The notes below the pieces were generated by a model. It was not told the DNA's origin and searched no databases. It saw only the letters and a program-made list of their open reading frames with translations. This document shows, in pieces, positions 15,208-17,871 of a stretch of 17,871 nucleotides of DNA (positions are counted from its first letter, which is position 1; the number at the start of each line of letters is the position of its first letter). Position numbers and translations under genes: made by a program. Source of the DNA: Daldinia sp. FL1419 (lineage: Eukaryota > Ascomycota > Sordariomycetes > Xylariales > Hypoxylaceae). The stretch spans positions 1-17,871 of the forward strand of contig MU623679.1 of assembly GCA_025201765.1 (NCBI GenBank). Reading direction: 5' to 3'.

Positions 15208-17871
15208 TTTCTTTATATATTATATAATAATTAAGAATTTTAATTATATTTTAATATGAATATATAGTTAATATTAATTTAACTATATTGCATAAATATA
15301 TGTTTAATATAATTTTAATTATATTTAATTAAATAATATTATTTAAAAATATTATAAAAAAAAATCAATTATTTATATCCAATAATTGGGAAGTATAAAA
15401 TTAAGCCTTTATAATTTTAATTTATAATTTAAATGTATAAGATTAATTAAATCTAGAAAATATTGATTTAGCAGGGAGACCTTTATTCTTTCTAACCTTT
15501 TGGCTAATATAGTTGAATATTGAAGACTATAAAACCAACTTTAAAAATTCGAATGATTTATTGGCCTTTAGAAGAAATAAACAAGGTAAAATAACAAATA
15601 TACCTAATAACTTTACTATAGATACTTACCTTTGTAATACAGGTTAGCTTATATTAGTTGAAAGATTTTGTTATAATGAAAATATATAAATATATATATA
15701 AGTTATAATTTTGTATAATATTAAGCATAATAAATTAATCCAGTTTTTAAATTATATAGTGAAAATTGTATTAAAATTTTATTAAATATTAATTTTATTT
15801 TTAATCCAAAATGTTTGAAAGAAATATATTGTTTTTAAAAAAAATTTTAATATTGATTTTAATAAATATGAAGTAAAAAAATATTATAAGAAAGTAATAA
15901 TATTATTTTTGAAATAGTTTAAAGATTGAGAGGAATAGATTACCTTTTAGGAAGTAATTATGCTATATAAAATAAATAAGAAACTTATTATTATTATTGA
16001 TTTATAAGAATAATTTTTAATTATTTTATAAATAATAATATATTAAAAGAAAATTAATAATGGAATATTAATCTTTAAAAATATTATTTACTTTTTTAAA
16101 AATTATACCCATATTATAGGTATAATTTAAAAAGAAAAAGGAAAGGTTTATAGAGGTATTTTTGTTATTTATTATAAAAATAATAATATTAACAATTCTA
16201 ACAAAAAAAAAAGTCTTTGTAAAGAAAAACCAACTAAATAAAATAAATAACCAAATAAATATTAAAATAATTTAAATAAATAAAAAAGAAATAATATAAA
16301 TATTAACCAATATCTATATTTATTAATACACCAATATAAGCATAACAAATATAAGACTTATTTAAACTCTTATAAAATTAAAAAGTATTTTTATATTATT
16401 AAATCAAAATATCCTAAATATTTTAAGGCTAATATATAATTTAATATGTTCATATAAAAAAGAAATCAAATATAATCTTAAATTAGTAACAAAAATGAAA
16501 ATTCTTAATAACCCCCCAAAAAAAATAAAAATTAATTATTAAAATAAATAATAATTTTGGAATTAAGAATAATATTTATAATAAATATTATAGACATTAC
16601 TTATAACATAAATCATTATCCTTTAAAAAACTTAACTATATTAGATTTAAAAACTATAATATATGTTTTCAATTAAGTATTAAGGTTTATTAATTATAAA
16701 AAAATTCTTCTAAAAAAATATATTATTATTAGAAATAATAAAATCCAAATATTAAATTATAAATATATTAATATTAAAATCAAATATACTAATAATATTA
16801 TAAAAGTTAGGTTTTTAAATATAACATACTATTTAAATTTCATTTGTAACCTTATATCTCTACAAATTCTTAAAAGGCAAGGGTACTAATAGAACAACTA
16901 TTAAGAATATACTTATTTAAAATTTTAAAATAATAAAACTATAACTAAATTCATTAATTATTTTAATTAATTTATATTTAAAGATATTCCTTTTAAAATA
17001 TTTAAATTAATATTTTACATATAATATAATAAATTTGATTAAAAAAAGTAAATATTAATAACAAATATACTCAAATAACATCTAAAACTAAAACATCTAA
17101 GCCTATAAACATTAAAAAACCTTATTAAAATAAACATTAAAATCCAAATTAAAAGAATTAAAATAATTAATTATAAAATATATATTATTATTAAAATCAA
17201 ACACCAAATAAATTAAATATTTAAATATATTAATAAAATCTTAAAAATAAAATTAATTCTTAATTTTTATAATATTAAAAAATTAAATAATAACTTTATA
17301 AATTAATAAATTAATATAATATTCAATTACTACCTTACAAATTAAATAATAGTATTAATTATTAAAATCTTAAAAAACCTTATTAATATTTTAAAAATTT
17401 AATATAATATTACCCCAAAAATTTAGGAATCTAATTAAGAAATTATTGAAAAAAAGTTAATAATTTATATATATTTAAAAAGTTTATATATAAAAATTAA
17501 ATCTTTAACAATTTACATATAAATATAAAATAATATTATTAAATATTTAGGGGATATAATTAAAGATAAAGTAAAAGTTATAAAAGTATATTTAAAATTA
17601 CCTTATTCTTTATAACCCAAAATTTATAAAATAATAATATATTTATATAATTAAATATTATAATATAAAATAAATTAATAAATACTATATAATTAATTTT
17701 ATATATATGTTAATATAAATAATAATTTTATAATTTATAATTAAAAATTTTAATAAAATTATTTTTAAATATATAATTGTAAGGTTTATATTACAGTAAT
17801 AATAATATTTAAAAAATTAAATAAATTAAAAAAGTTTAATCTTAAAATATAAATAGGTTTTTTAATAGGTT
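15208..17871 (+). pseudogene. RIP-decayed Ty1/Copia gag-pol (leader, gag, protease, integrase N-terminus)
   Basis: In a single frame (codons starting at multiples of 3) motifs appear in Copia order. At 15924: a gag-like stretch with stops at 15927, 15936 and 15948. At 16323-16440: a YKHNKY...KKYFYI zinc-knuckle-like region with Tyr at positions fitting Cys. At 16641-16690: ILDLKTIIYVFN, matching the retropepsin active-site surroundings with the Asp (16644) retained but the next two residues changed. At 16821-16880: FICNLISLQILKRQGY followed by two stops. At 17076-17100: stop-HLKLKH, the integrase H-x4-H. At 17172 and 17181: two Tyr spaced as the Cys-x2-Cys. At 17262: LNFY, where an integrase core Asp is expected. 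Changes fit G-to-A and C-to-T. The frame is full of stops, so it is dead. It runs off the window. Confidence 0.75.

Noticed and set aside
15490..15530. CCTTTTGGCTAA match to the 5' end of U2 snRNA
   Set aside because: Similarity stops after about 12 bases, the branch-recognition region is not conserved, and the site lies in the leader/gag interval of the Copia remnant.

Overview
The window looks like nuclear DNA of a filamentous ascomycete (Pezizomycotina). It has short introns of 54-110 nt with GTRNG-type donors, CTAAC/TTAAC-type branch sites and YAG acceptors. Both intact genes match ascomycete proteins. A moderate-GC gene island sits abruptly inside DNA that is, by eye, about 85% A+T. Where two copies of a repeat can be compared there, they differ mainly by C-to-T and G-to-A transitions, the signature of repeat-induced point mutation (RIP). 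The species is not identified.

Layout. 1-550: decayed 3' end of a Ty1/Copia-type pol on the + strand, followed by a purine tract and an LTR (551-680). 681-7850: AT-rich DNA without genes, holding a dispersed and partly tandem repeat family (about 1230-4900, with an inverted copy near 5690-5850), two older duplicated modules (5393-5553 / 7582-7736 and 5818-5996 / 7219-7396), several minisatellites and short hairpins. 7903-11278 (minus): AMP deaminase, 4 coding exons, 1043 aa as modelled. 11279-12813: intergenic, with an internal AT-rich block. 12814-14366 (minus): Yea4/SLC35B4-type UDP-N-acetylglucosamine transporter, 5 coding exons, 417 aa, including consecutive exons of 26 and 17 nt. 14367-15076: upstream sequence grading back into AT-rich DNA. 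15077-15207: a second LTR of the same family. From there to the window end: a decayed Copia gag-pol in the + orientation, still readable in one frame through gag, protease and the integrase N-terminus.

The two genes are ordinary housekeeping functions: purine nucleotide interconversion in the cytosol, and nucleotide-sugar supply to the ER/Golgi lumen for chitin and glycan synthesis. Nothing in the sequence links them beyond adjacency and shared strand.

The most informative structure is the architecture: a two-gene island bounded on both sides by same-family, same-orientation, RIP-decayed Copia elements. I found no evidence of an undescribed multi-gene system.
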